Shown: one piece after another, positions 13,951 through 20,290 of the stretch
Layout of the letters: each line of letters starts with the position of its first letter
Numbering within the stretch: the stretch's first letter is position 1
Source: a virus
Length of the DNA: 20,389 bases
Virus record (IMG/VR): IMGVR_UViG_3300028384_000576
Location: 1 to 20,389 of that record
Strand: one strand, 5' to 3'
Program-made: the position numbers and the translations under genes
Notes under the pieces: generated by a model
Told to the model about the DNA's origin: nothing
What the model saw: the letters and a program-made list of their open reading frames with translations, nothing else
Databases searched by the model: none

Positions 13951-14778
13951 ATGTCAAATGGTATTCACATCGTTAAACGTAACGGCAGCAAAGAACCGAT
14001 CAATATTGATAAGATACACAAAGTAGTCGAACATGCTTGTGAAGGCTTAGCCGGAGTTAGTAGTTCACAAATTGAAATGAATGCAAACTTACAGTTTTAC
14101 GATGGAATGAGTACAGCAGAAATACAAGAGATTATGGTGCGTTCGGCCAACGATCTTATATCTTTAGAATCTCCTAATTATCAATATGCTGCTTCAAGAC
14201 TTTTAACTTACGGACTATATAAAGAAGTGTTCGGCGAGTTTAACGCAAAGACATTTTTAGAAATTATTAAAGAAAATATTGAACGTAAAGTTTATGATCC
14301 TGCAATTCTTGATTTTTATACTGAAGAAGAAATTAATAGAATGGATAGTTATATTCATCATAAGCGTGACGAAAACTTTACCTATGCAGGCATGCGTCAA
14401 GTAGTCGACAAATATCTAGTACAGGATCGTAGTTCAGGAGAGATCTTTGAAACCCCTCAGTTTATGTATATGATGATCGCGGCAACACTATTTCATAACT
14501 ATCCAAAAGAAACACGTATGCACTATGTAAGGAGATACTACGATGCGACCTCACTTTTTAAAGTCAACATTCCGACCCCAGTCATGGCAGGAGTGCGAAC
14601 ACCTATCAGACAGTTTGCCTCGTGTGTCCTCGTTGATTCAGATGACACGCTTGATTCCATTTTTGCCAGTGATATGTCTATTGGACGTTACACAGCGCAG
14701 AGAGCTGGCATCGGCATTAACGCAGGGCGCATCAGAGGAGTTAATTCATCACTTCCCGTTTTGGCATCAAGAGATTGA
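13951..14778 (+). CDS. nrdA: Ribonucleotide reductase class Ia alpha subunit, N-terminal fragment
   Basis: The large subunit of the aerobic enzyme that makes dNDPs from NDPs. RBS TTAGGAGAG precedes the ATG. Residues 1-90 are the ATP-cone-like allosteric domain. Cys225 lies in RQFASCVLVDS, at the same number as the E. coli active-site Cys225, and the frame stays family-like to GIGINAGRIRGVNS (residue 266, base 14748). Nine junk codons then lead to a stop at 14776-14778. Homology resumes in another frame at 14750, so about 37-41 residues are missing, including the effector and substrate specificity loops of the family. The fragment cannot be active by itself. From about 14541 to 14750 the codons are GC-richer than in the rest of the gene. 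Confidence 0.88.
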   Translation: MSNGIHIVKRNGSKEPINIDKIHKVVEHACEGLAGVSSSQIEMNANLQFYDGMSTAEIQEIMVRSANDLISLESPNYQYAASRLLTYGLYKEVFGEFNAKTFLEIIKENIERKVYDPAILDFYTEEEINRMDSYIHHKRDENFTYAGMRQVVDKYLVQDRSSGEIFETPQFMYMMIAATLFHNYPKETRMHYVRRYYDATSLFKVNIPTPVMAGVRTPIRQFASCVLVDSDDTLDSIFASDMSIGRYTAQRAGIGINAGRIRGVNSSLPVLASRD

Positions 14779-16153
14779 AGACATTCTTGTGCTAAAGAAC
14801 AACAAAGGCACAGAAGACAATCGTGTACGTAAACTAGACTACAGCATTCAGTTGAATAAAACAATGTATGAAAGGTTATTATCTGGCGGAGATATTACTC
14901 TTTTCTCGCCACATGACGTTCCAGGATTATACGAAGCATATTTTGGTGATTCTACTAAGTTTCAAGAGCTATACGAAAAGTACGAACGTGCTACAAGTAT
15001 TAAGAAGAAATCTATTCCTGCAATGGAATTGTTCTCTGCTCTAATTAAAGAACGTGCCGAAACAGGACGTATCTACATTATGAATGTAGACCACGCTAAC
15101 ACACACAGTAGTTTTAAAGATACTGTATATATGAGTAACTTATGTCAAGAGATTACACTACCTACCAAACCACTAAACCACATTGATGACGAAGAAGGTG
15201 AAATTGCACTATGTATTCTAAGTGCTATTAACGTAGGTGTAATCAAAGAACTAGACGACTTAGAAGAACTATGCGATTTAGCAGTACGTGCTCTAGAAGA
15301 AATTATTGATTACCAGCGTTATCCAATTTTAGCCGCTGAGAAATCTACTAAAGCAAGACGTTCATTAGGTGTAGGATATATTGGATTAGCGCATTTCTTA
15401 GCAAGACAAAAGGTACAATACAACGATCCGCAAGCCTGGAAACTTGTACACGACCTAACAGAAGCATTTCAGTACTACTTGCTAAAAGCCAGCAACAAAT
15501 TAGCGCAGGAGCGTGGTGCTTGTGAGTATTTTGACCGTACTAAATACAGCGACGGCATTCTGCCAATTGATACATACAAGAAGGATGTAGACACAATCGT
15601 TCCACACAGTTTAAATTATGATTGGGAATCTTTACGACACGATATCAAAGAGCACGGCCTCAGGCACTCAACTCTGTCCGCACAGATGCCATCGGAGAGC
15701 AGTTCCGTTGTGTCGAACGCAACAAACGGGATTGAGCCACCTAGAGGATTCTTGTCCGTTAAAAAATCAAAGAAAGGGCCTCTCAAGCAGATTGTTCCGC
15801 AGTATCAAACACTCAAAAATCATTACACGCTTTTATGGGATATGCCATCAAATGAAGGCTACATTAATGTGGTGGCAATAATGCAGAAGTTTTTTGATCA
15901 AGCTATTAGCGGCAATTGGAGTTATAACCCTACGCACTTTGAAAATAACGAAGTACCTATGAGCGTAATGATACAAGATCTACTAAACACTTATAAGTAT
16001 GGATGGAAGACTTCTTACTACCAAAACACTTACGATTATAAAACAGATCCTAGTGAGATTGAAGAAGAAAAGGTAACACAACCGTTAGATGCAGGAGTTC
16101 CTACTAATGGTATAAATGAAGACGACGAGCTTTGCGAAGCGTGTGCGATTTAG
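14750..16153 (+). CDS. nrdA: Ribonucleotide reductase class Ia alpha subunit, C-terminal fragment
   Basis: The rest of NrdA, starting in a different frame at HFPFWHQEIEDILVLKNN; the first in-frame ATG within the homologous part is 14864. Seen: NKGTEDNRVRK, LFSPHDVPGLY, thiyl-radical site SNLCQE (equivalent of E. coli Cys439 with Asn437 and Glu441), ALCILSAINVG (Cys462 equivalent), the MPSESSSVVSNATNGIEPPRG phosphate/catalytic loop, YYQNTYD with the radical-transfer Tyr pair, and a C-terminal CEAC redox pair. All catalytic residues survive; only the core segment at the junction is lost. A second GC-richer patch covers about 15650-15860, exactly over the SNATNGIEPPRG loop. Confidence 0.85.
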   Translation, partial: HFPFWHQEIEDILVLKNNKGTEDNRVRKLDYSIQLNKTMYERLLSGGDITLFSPHDVPGLYEAYFGDSTKFQELYEKYERATSIKKKSIPAMELFSALIKERAETGRIYIMNVDHANTHSSFKDTVYMSNLCQEITLPTKPLNHIDDEEGEIALCILSAINVGVIKELDDLEELCDLAVRALEEIIDYQRYPILAAEKSTKARRSLGVGYIGLAHFLARQKVQYNDPQAWKLVHDLTEAFQYYLLKASNKLAQERGACEYFDRTKYSDGILPIDTYKKDVDTIVPHSLNYDWESLRHDIKEHGLRHSTLSAQMPSESSSVVSNATNGIEPPRGFLSVKKSKKGPLKQIVPQYQTLKNHYTLLWDMPSNEGYINVVAIMQKFFDQAISGNWSYNPTHFENNEVPMSVMIQDLLNTYKYGWKTSYYQNTYDYKTDPSEIEEEKVTQPLDAGVPTNGINEDDELCEACAI

Positions 16154-16154
16154 G

Positions 16155-16183
16155 TTGACATGTCATGTTAAAGATTGTAGTAT
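16155..16183 (+). promoter_or_regulatory. Sigma70-like early promoter (nrdB)
   Basis: TTGACA (16155-16160), 17-nt spacer, TAGTAT (16178-16183), directly behind the nrdA stop and 25 nt before the nrdB ATG, with AAGGAAAG between. Confidence 0.75.
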
Positions 16184-16208
16184 AGCATAAGATAAGGAAA
16201 GAGAAAGT

Positions 16209-16922
16209 ATGGCTAAGACAGTATTCAATAAGGAAAAAGTAGACTTCACCAAACAGAACATGTTTTTTGGTGCAGATCAAAACACACAGAGATATGACAC
16301 ATTTAAGTTTCCTGTCTTTGATAAACTAAATCAAACTATGCTGGGCTACTTCTGGCGTCCAGAAGAAGTATCGTTACAAAAAGATAGAGCAGATTATGCA
16401 AACTTCCGTCCAGAACAGAAGCACATCTTTACTGCTAACCTAAAGTATCAAACATTGTTGGATAGTGTACAAGGACGTGGTCCGTGCCTAGCATTCCTGC
16501 CGCACGTATCACTACCGGAACTAGAAGGTTGTATTGTTACTTGGGACTTCTTTGAAACAATTCACAGTCGTTCGTATACACATATTATGAAAAACGTGTA
16601 TCCAGATCCAAGTGAAGTATTCGATACTATCTTAGACGATGAGAAAATTATTGCTCGAGCACAAAGTGTCACGAAATATTACGACGAGTTTAACGAAGCC
16701 GCAGATGCATTTATGCACCGCAAAGAAGGTTCAATGCGTGACGTAAAGAAGAAACTGTATCTTGCAATGCAAACAGTAAATATCCTTGAAGGTTTACGTT
16801 TCTATGTGAGCTTTGCTTGCACCTTTGGCTTTGGCGAACTAAAGCTAATGGAAGGCTCGGCAAAGATTATTTCACTTATTGCTCGTGACGAAGTGTGTAG
16901 AAGAAGAAAAAGATTGGGCTAA
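16209..16922 (+). CDS. nrdB: Ribonucleotide reductase class Ia beta subunit, N-terminal fragment
   Basis: The small, diiron subunit that generates the tyrosyl radical. Seen: Asp85 in YQTLLDSVQGR, Glu116 and His119 in FFETIHSRSY, radical Tyr123, FGFGELKLMEG with the next Glu ligand, and SLIARDE with the following Glu. The frame is family-like to residue 228 (base 16892), then runs into ten junk codons and a stop. The missing stretch should carry the last iron ligand His (E. coli His241, three residues after the RDE Glu). Homology resumes at 16894 in another frame with about 45-50 residues absent. The protein should not form a normal diiron site. Confidence 0.88.
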   Translation: MAKTVFNKEKVDFTKQNMFFGADQNTQRYDTFKFPVFDKLNQTMLGYFWRPEEVSLQKDRADYANFRPEQKHIFTANLKYQTLLDSVQGRGPCLAFLPHVSLPELEGCIVTWDFFETIHSRSYTHIMKNVYPDPSEVFDTILDDEKIIARAQSVTKYYDEFNEAADAFMHRKEGSMRDVKKKLYLAMQTVNILEGLRFYVSFACTFGFGELKLMEGSAKIISLIARDEVCRRRKRLG

Positions 16923-17193
16923 CTATCTATTTAAAGACGGTTCAATGATTGGTTTGAATGCAACACTATTGCATCAATATGTAGAGTACATTGCTAACCG
17001 TCGACTAAAGGCTCTGGGCATGAATGCAATTTTTGATGCACCAGTTAATACTAACCCGCTACCATGGACACAGCATTGGTTATCTAGTTCAGGATTGCAA
17101 GTTGCTCCACAAGAAACTGAAGTTGAAAGTTATATCATTGGTGGCATCAAACAAGACGTTGATAAAGACAGTCTAAAAGGATTTTCGTTATGA
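16894..17193 (+). CDS. nrdB: Ribonucleotide reductase class Ia beta subunit, C-terminal fragment
   Basis: Continues NrdB in a shifted frame: VEEEKDWANYLFKDGSMIGLN, then QYVEYIANRRL, PLPWTQHWL and the C-terminal tail VAPQETEVESYI...LKGFSL that binds the alpha subunit in this family. The first ATG within the homologous part is at about 16945, so independent translation would give only a tail peptide. The stop overlaps the start of the glutaredoxin gene (ATGA at 17190). Confidence 0.85.
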   Translation, partial: CVEEEKDWANYLFKDGSMIGLNATLLHQYVEYIANRRLKALGMNAIFDAPVNTNPLPWTQHWLSSSGLQVAPQETEVESYIIGGIKQDVDKDSLKGFSL

Positions 17194-17447
17194 TAGAAAT
17201 ATATGGAAAACCAATGTGCCCATATTGCGACAAAGCAAAGGCACTTTGCGAAAGACGTGATTTTAAATACACATACAAGTCACTTGGTACCGACTACACA
17301 AAAGAAGAGTTACTAGAATCATTTCCAGGTGCTCGTACTGTACCACAGATTAAAATTAATGGTACAACAGTAGGCGGATACGATCAATTTGTGCAGTATA
17401 TTGACGAAACAGGCTATAACGGAACAGGACATACAGTAGGACATTAA
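17190..17447 (+). CDS. Glutaredoxin
   Basis: An 85-aa single-domain glutaredoxin: active site CPYC (Cys10, Cys13), the cis-Pro motif RTVPQIKING (about 50-59), and the GG motif in TVGGYDQF. Size and motifs fit the family (T4 nrdC is a functional analogue). It overlaps the nrdB stop by 4 nt and would supply electrons to ribonucleotide reductase. This gene is intact, in contrast to nrdA and nrdB upstream. Confidence 0.93.
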   Translation: MIEIYGKPMCPYCDKAKALCERRDFKYTYKSLGTDYTKEELLESFPGARTVPQIKINGTTVGGYDQFVQYIDETGYNGTGHTVGH

Positions 17448-17448
17448 T

Positions 17449-17739
17449 ATGTTAATTGACACACCATACAAAGAAGGCGACACAATCTCATTTAAAACAG
17501 TAGCAGGCGAAGAAGTTATTGCGAGACTCCAAAAAGAAACAGAAAACTCACTAAAGGTGACTAAACCAATGGCACTTACTGCCAGTCAGCAAGGACTAGG
17601 AATGGTTCCTTTTACATTTACTGTTTCACCATCTTCGTCAATCGAAATGAACAAAGCAACAATCGTTTTTATTGCTAAAACAGACGAAGAGATGGCAAAG
17701 CAGTATATCGAAAGTACTACAAATATTAAAATAGCGTAA
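17449..17739 (+). CDS. Small beta-barrel protein, Sm/Hfq-like (tentative)
   Basis: A 96-aa protein: GDTISFKTVAGEEVIARLQKE resembles an Sm1-type strand pattern, and NKATIVFIAKT near residues 68-78 could be the second Sm strand. I recall close relatives in cyanophages that lack a known role. RNA binding is a guess from fold resemblance. The ATG follows the glutaredoxin stop by one base. Confidence 0.7.
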   Translation: MLIDTPYKEGDTISFKTVAGEEVIARLQKETENSLKVTKPMALTASQQGLGMVPFTFTVSPSSSIEMNKATIVFIAKTDEEMAKQYIESTTNIKIA

Positions 17740-17744
17740 CGTCA

Positions 17745-18092
17745 ATGACTGTAGAAAATAAAGCACAAGATCTGATCGCAGATCTAAAAGGTATTCCTAA
17801 CAAAGAAGATCTAAACAAACTGCTAGAGCAAAATGTTGTAGTAGTTGATTTCACTAAACTCAATGGCGACAAGCGAGTAATGACTTGCACACTACGCGAA
17901 GATATCAAGCCGCCTGCAACTAAAAAAGATCCTATGAGCCAAGAGAAAGTTCGCAAGGTGTCAGATGCTGTTGTAAGTGTATGGGACGTAAACGCAAAAG
18001 GTTGGCGCAGTTTCCGTTATGAACGTATTAATTCAGTAAACATCGTAGAAGAATACGAACAAGAATGGTACAATAAACCGGTTGACAACTAA
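17745..18092 (+). CDS. SH3-barrel phage protein (DUF2693-like)
   Basis: A 115-aa protein with the pattern VVDFTKLNGDKRVMTCTL ... AVVSVWDVNAKGWRSFRYERI, which matches my memory of the small phage SH3-barrel family (V.FTK.DG..R.M.CTL ... VWD...WRSFR.D.I). Function is unknown. It starts 5 nt after the previous gene, and the promoter of the next operon overlaps its stop region. Confidence 0.78.
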   Translation: MTVENKAQDLIADLKGIPNKEDLNKLLEQNVVVVDFTKLNGDKRVMTCTLREDIKPPATKKDPMSQEKVRKVSDAVVSVWDVNAKGWRSFRYERINSVNIVEEYEQEWYNKPVDN

Positions 18093-18110
18093 TCTTTTTG
18101 AGTGTATAGT
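18082..18110 (+). promoter_or_regulatory. Sigma70-like early promoter (HAD gene operon)
   Basis: TTGACA (18082-18087), 17-nt spacer, TATAGT (18105-18110), 35 nt before the ATG at 18146. Near-consensus. Confidence 0.85.
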
Positions 18111-18145
18111 ATACACATAGTAAGGCAAATTTTGAAAGGCAATGT

Positions 18146-18724
18146 ATGATGAAGAAGACAATGTTAGTAGACGCCGATGGCGTTATTTTTAACTGGGAAT
18201 ATGCGTTCAACCTATTTATGGAAGAACACGGTTTTGAAACTGTAGATAAAGCAAAGTTAATTTATGACATTGGAGTCCGTTATGACATTTCTGAGAAGCA
18301 AGGTAAAACAATGATTAAGCATTTTAATGAAAGTGCAATGATTGGTTTCCTTCCTCCATTACGAGATGCTGTAGAGTATATTACTAAACTTACAGACGAA
18401 GGATGGAACTTTATTTGTATTACAAGTCTATCAACAAACAAGTATGCACAGAAATTACGTACAAAAAATATTAAAAAGATATTTGGCGAAGATACATTTA
18501 CAGATTTTATCTACCTAGGAACAGGAGCAGATAAGGACAAGGTGCTACAGCAGTTTGAAGGTAGCAATCACTGGTGGGTTGAAGACAAAGTCGAAAACGC
18601 ACTACATGGCAAATCAGTTGGCCTTCGTCCTTTGGTTATGGAACATGGTTATAATATGAATGATGATCGAGTTAGACGAGTAAAGAACTGGAAAGAAATA
18701 TATAATATAGTTACAGGAGAATAA
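18146..18724 (+). CDS. HAD-family 5'-nucleotidase-like phosphatase
   Basis: A 192-aa HAD-superfamily hydrolase: nucleophile motif LVDADGVIFNW (Asp9, Asp11), motif II FICITSLS (Ser/Thr), a Lys-rich segment in the motif III position, and motif IV HWWVEDKVENA with Glu-Asp. The layout resembles 5'(3')-deoxyribonucleotidases, so it could trim dNMPs or nucleotides during phage DNA synthesis. ATG 18146 behind GAAAGG is chosen; ATG 18149 is equally possible. First gene of an early operon reaching at least to 20273. Confidence 0.85.
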   Translation: MMKKTMLVDADGVIFNWEYAFNLFMEEHGFETVDKAKLIYDIGVRYDISEKQGKTMIKHFNESAMIGFLPPLRDAVEYITKLTDEGWNFICITSLSTNKYAQKLRTKNIKKIFGEDTFTDFIYLGTGADKDKVLQQFEGSNHWWVEDKVENALHGKSVGLRPLVMEHGYNMNDDRVRRVKNWKEIYNIVTGE

Positions 18725-18725
18725 T

Positions 18726-18902
18726 ATGACTAATCACGACGAAATCGTACAAGCGTTTAATAATTATCTTGCAGAGCAAGAAGCATTTGAAACTAAAGGT
18801 GTAAAAGCCGCTGCCGCTAGAGCAAGAAAAGCACTAGGTGATCTAGGCAAACTTACTAAAGAGCGCCGTAAAGAAATCCAAGACAAAAAGAATGCTATGT
18901 AA
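18726..18902 (+). CDS. Histone H1/Hc1-like small DNA-binding protein
   Basis: A 58-aa protein (MTNHDEIVQAFNNYL...), with the core GVKAAAARARKALGDLGKL followed by TKERRKEIQDKKNAM. The RARKAL..L.KL.KE.RKEIQ pattern is that of Hc1-like histone-H1-type peptides found in marine phages and some bacteria, which bind DNA. It starts right after the HAD gene (ATAATATG) and its stop is followed immediately by the ATG of the IscA-like gene. Probably affects host or phage nucleoid structure (inference). Confidence 0.78.
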   Translation: MTNHDEIVQAFNNYLAEQEAFETKGVKAAAARARKALGDLGKLTKERRKEIQDKKNAM

Positions 18903-19247
18903 ATGATTACACTAACACCGGCGGCTCAAGAACAGATTGATAAACTCTGTAATGATAATGAATGCTACGGAGTAAGTTTAAATGTTAAAGGCGGCGGATG
19001 CGCTGGCTTTGAATATGACTGGCAGTTAGTTAAATTACCTTCTGACCTTGAAAAAGACAGTGAAGTAATTAAAACAGATGCAGGATGTGCATTTGTAATA
19101 GGAGCACATAGTGTTATGTTTCTTATAGGATCAACTATTGATTACAAGAAAGATATTATAGGCGCTATGTTTGATATACAAAATCCAAATGCACAATCTT
19201 CCTGCGGCTGCGGAGTTAGTGTAAATTTTAACGATAATATATTTTAA
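18903..19247 (+). CDS. IscA/HesB-like A-type Fe-S carrier
   Basis: A 114-aa protein of the A-type iron-sulfur carrier family: GGGCAGFEYDW with Cys33, and the C-terminal SCGCG motif with Cys101 and Cys103, the three cluster-binding cysteines. Length (about 105-120 aa) fits. Such carriers pass Fe-S clusters to target enzymes. Marine phages often carry one, possibly to sustain Fe-S or electron-transfer proteins late in infection. Coupled to the next gene through TAATG. Confidence 0.92.
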   Translation: MITLTPAAQEQIDKLCNDNECYGVSLNVKGGGCAGFEYDWQLVKLPSDLEKDSEVIKTDAGCAFVIGAHSVMFLIGSTIDYKKDIIGAMFDIQNPNAQSSCGCGVSVNFNDNIF

Positions 19248-19417
19248 TGTGGGAGTTATGGTGTAAAGCAATAGGCCATAAAGCCTACGACGACAATCGC
19301 AAAGCAGACCGGGTAGCAATGATCCGCACATTGTGGATACTATTACACATTGTTACCTGTCTTGCTATTATAACTAATGCAATAGCAAATCACGGCTGGG
19401 GATTAATAGGTCTATGA
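19247..19417 (+). CDS. Small membrane protein, 56 aa
   Basis: The ATG overlaps the IscA stop (TAATG) and the stop overlaps the next ATG (ATGA), so the frame is fixed by its neighbours. The product starts MWELWCKAIGHKAYDDNRKA, a charged cytoplasmic part, followed by one hydrophobic segment (about 29-47, TLWILLHIVTCLAIITNAI). I recall very similar single-span peptides in cyanophages in the same neighbourhood. Function unknown. Confidence 0.8.
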   Translation: MWELWCKAIGHKAYDDNRKADRVAMIRTLWILLHIVTCLAIITNAIANHGWGLIGL

Positions 19418-19968
19418 AAAAAGAATTAAAAGATTATGTAAAAGTTTATAATCACTTTGATAAAGACTTTTGTGATACCGTCGTTGATAATTTAAAAGAC
19501 GACTGGCAAAAACATACATTTTATTCTCACGCCGATAAAGAACGTTTTGACTTTAATGACGACTTAGAAATTAGTCATCAGTTTGATGATAAAAGTAATT
19601 TTATATGTCAGCAAATAAAGGATGTTTTAATCAAATACATTGAAGATATAAACATTCCTAGTCTAACTGGCTGGGACGGATACCTTGATATTAGGTATAA
19701 CAGATACCAACCAGGAACAACAATGCACTGGCATGCTGACAGAGTGCAAGAAATGTTTGACGGTCAGCGCAAAGGTATTCCAACTCTAAGCGTAGTTGGG
19801 CTTTTAAATGATGACTTTGAAGGCGGCGACTTTTATATGTTTGATGACTATAAAGTAGAACTAACTATAGGAGATGTTTTAATATTTCCAAGTACTTTTA
19901 TGTATATACATCAAGTAACACCTGTAACTAAAGGAACACGTTACAGTTGGGTAAGTTGGGTTTGGTAA
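19414..19968 (+). CDS. 2-oxoglutarate/Fe(II)-dependent oxygenase (prolyl-4-hydroxylase-like)
   Basis: A 184-aa oxygenase: iron ligands H107-x-D109 in MHWHADR and His166 in MYIHQVTP, and the 2-oxoglutarate-binding Arg176 in KGTRYSW, preceded by the DIRYNRYQPG strand. These are the P4H-type jelly-roll signatures. The substrate (peptide prolines, nucleic acid or other) is unknown. Such genes are common in marine T4-like phages. ATGA overlap with the membrane peptide gene and TAATG overlap with the next gene. Confidence 0.92.
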   Translation: MKKELKDYVKVYNHFDKDFCDTVVDNLKDDWQKHTFYSHADKERFDFNDDLEISHQFDDKSNFICQQIKDVLIKYIEDINIPSLTGWDGYLDIRYNRYQPGTTMHWHADRVQEMFDGQRKGIPTLSVVGLLNDDFEGGDFYMFDDYKVELTIGDVLIFPSTFMYIHQVTPVTKGTRYSWVSWVW

Positions 19969-20273
19969 TGAATGTTAAAGAAGGCGATCTAGCATATATT
20001 GTTTTTAGTATACGTCCAGAAAATGTAGGACGTATTGTTAAAGTAGCAGAGTATATTGGAAGATTTCAAAAAGGTGAACAGTTTGAGTTTCGTAATGTTC
20101 CTTGTCAAGCGTTAGTAACAGATCACCATTGGTGGATTGAAGCAGATGATTTAGAAATAGGATTCGGACCAAGTCCGAGAGCTTACATTGCAGATAGTTG
20201 GCTACGCCCTATACAATCACCAAAAGAAGAAAAAGAACAAGCAGAACAATTAGAACTTGACATCTTTGGTTAA
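19968..20273 (+). CDS. Hypothetical beta-rich protein
   Basis: A 101-aa protein starting at ATG 19968 (MNVKEGDLAYIVFSIRPENVG); the frame extends to 19947, but that overlaps the oxygenase C-terminus. The N-terminal 60 residues look like a small SH3/KOW-type barrel (VKEGDLAYI ... NVGRIVKVAEYIG). The middle has HHWWIEADDLEI, and the C-terminus is a Glu/Lys-rich helix. No function known. Confidence 0.72.
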   Translation: MNVKEGDLAYIVFSIRPENVGRIVKVAEYIGRFQKGEQFEFRNVPCQALVTDHHWWIEADDLEIGFGPSPRAYIADSWLRPIQSPKEEKEQAEQLELDIFG

Positions 20274-20279
20274 AGGTGT

Positions 20280-20287
20280 TATAAATA
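20280..20287 (+). promoter_or_regulatory. Late promoter TATAAATA (tmRNA-like RNA)
   Basis: An exact T4 late consensus. The expected start, about 6 nt after it, falls at the TGTTAGC that begins the inverted repeat of the RNA element. Confidence 0.6.
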
Positions 20288-20290
20288 CTT

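Noticed and set aside
14543-14749. Upstream part of the +1-frame ORF as a real N-terminus of the second nrdA piece
   Set aside because: Only the sense from 14750 on is NrdA-like; before it the other frame encodes the conserved Cys225 region, so the extension is a shadow.
14748-14752. Intein or group I intron still present in nrdA
   Set aside because: There is no extra sequence at the junction. The gene is shorter than the family, not longer, and no endonuclease or intron core is visible nearby.
19870-19876. GGAGATG, the exact complement needed for the tmRNA acceptor strand CATCTCC
   Set aside because: It lies inside the conserved 2OG oxygenase (Ile-Gly-Asp-Val codons), is not followed by a tmRNA-like D-region, and would force a tmRNA to overlap two well-supported genes. 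Taken as chance.
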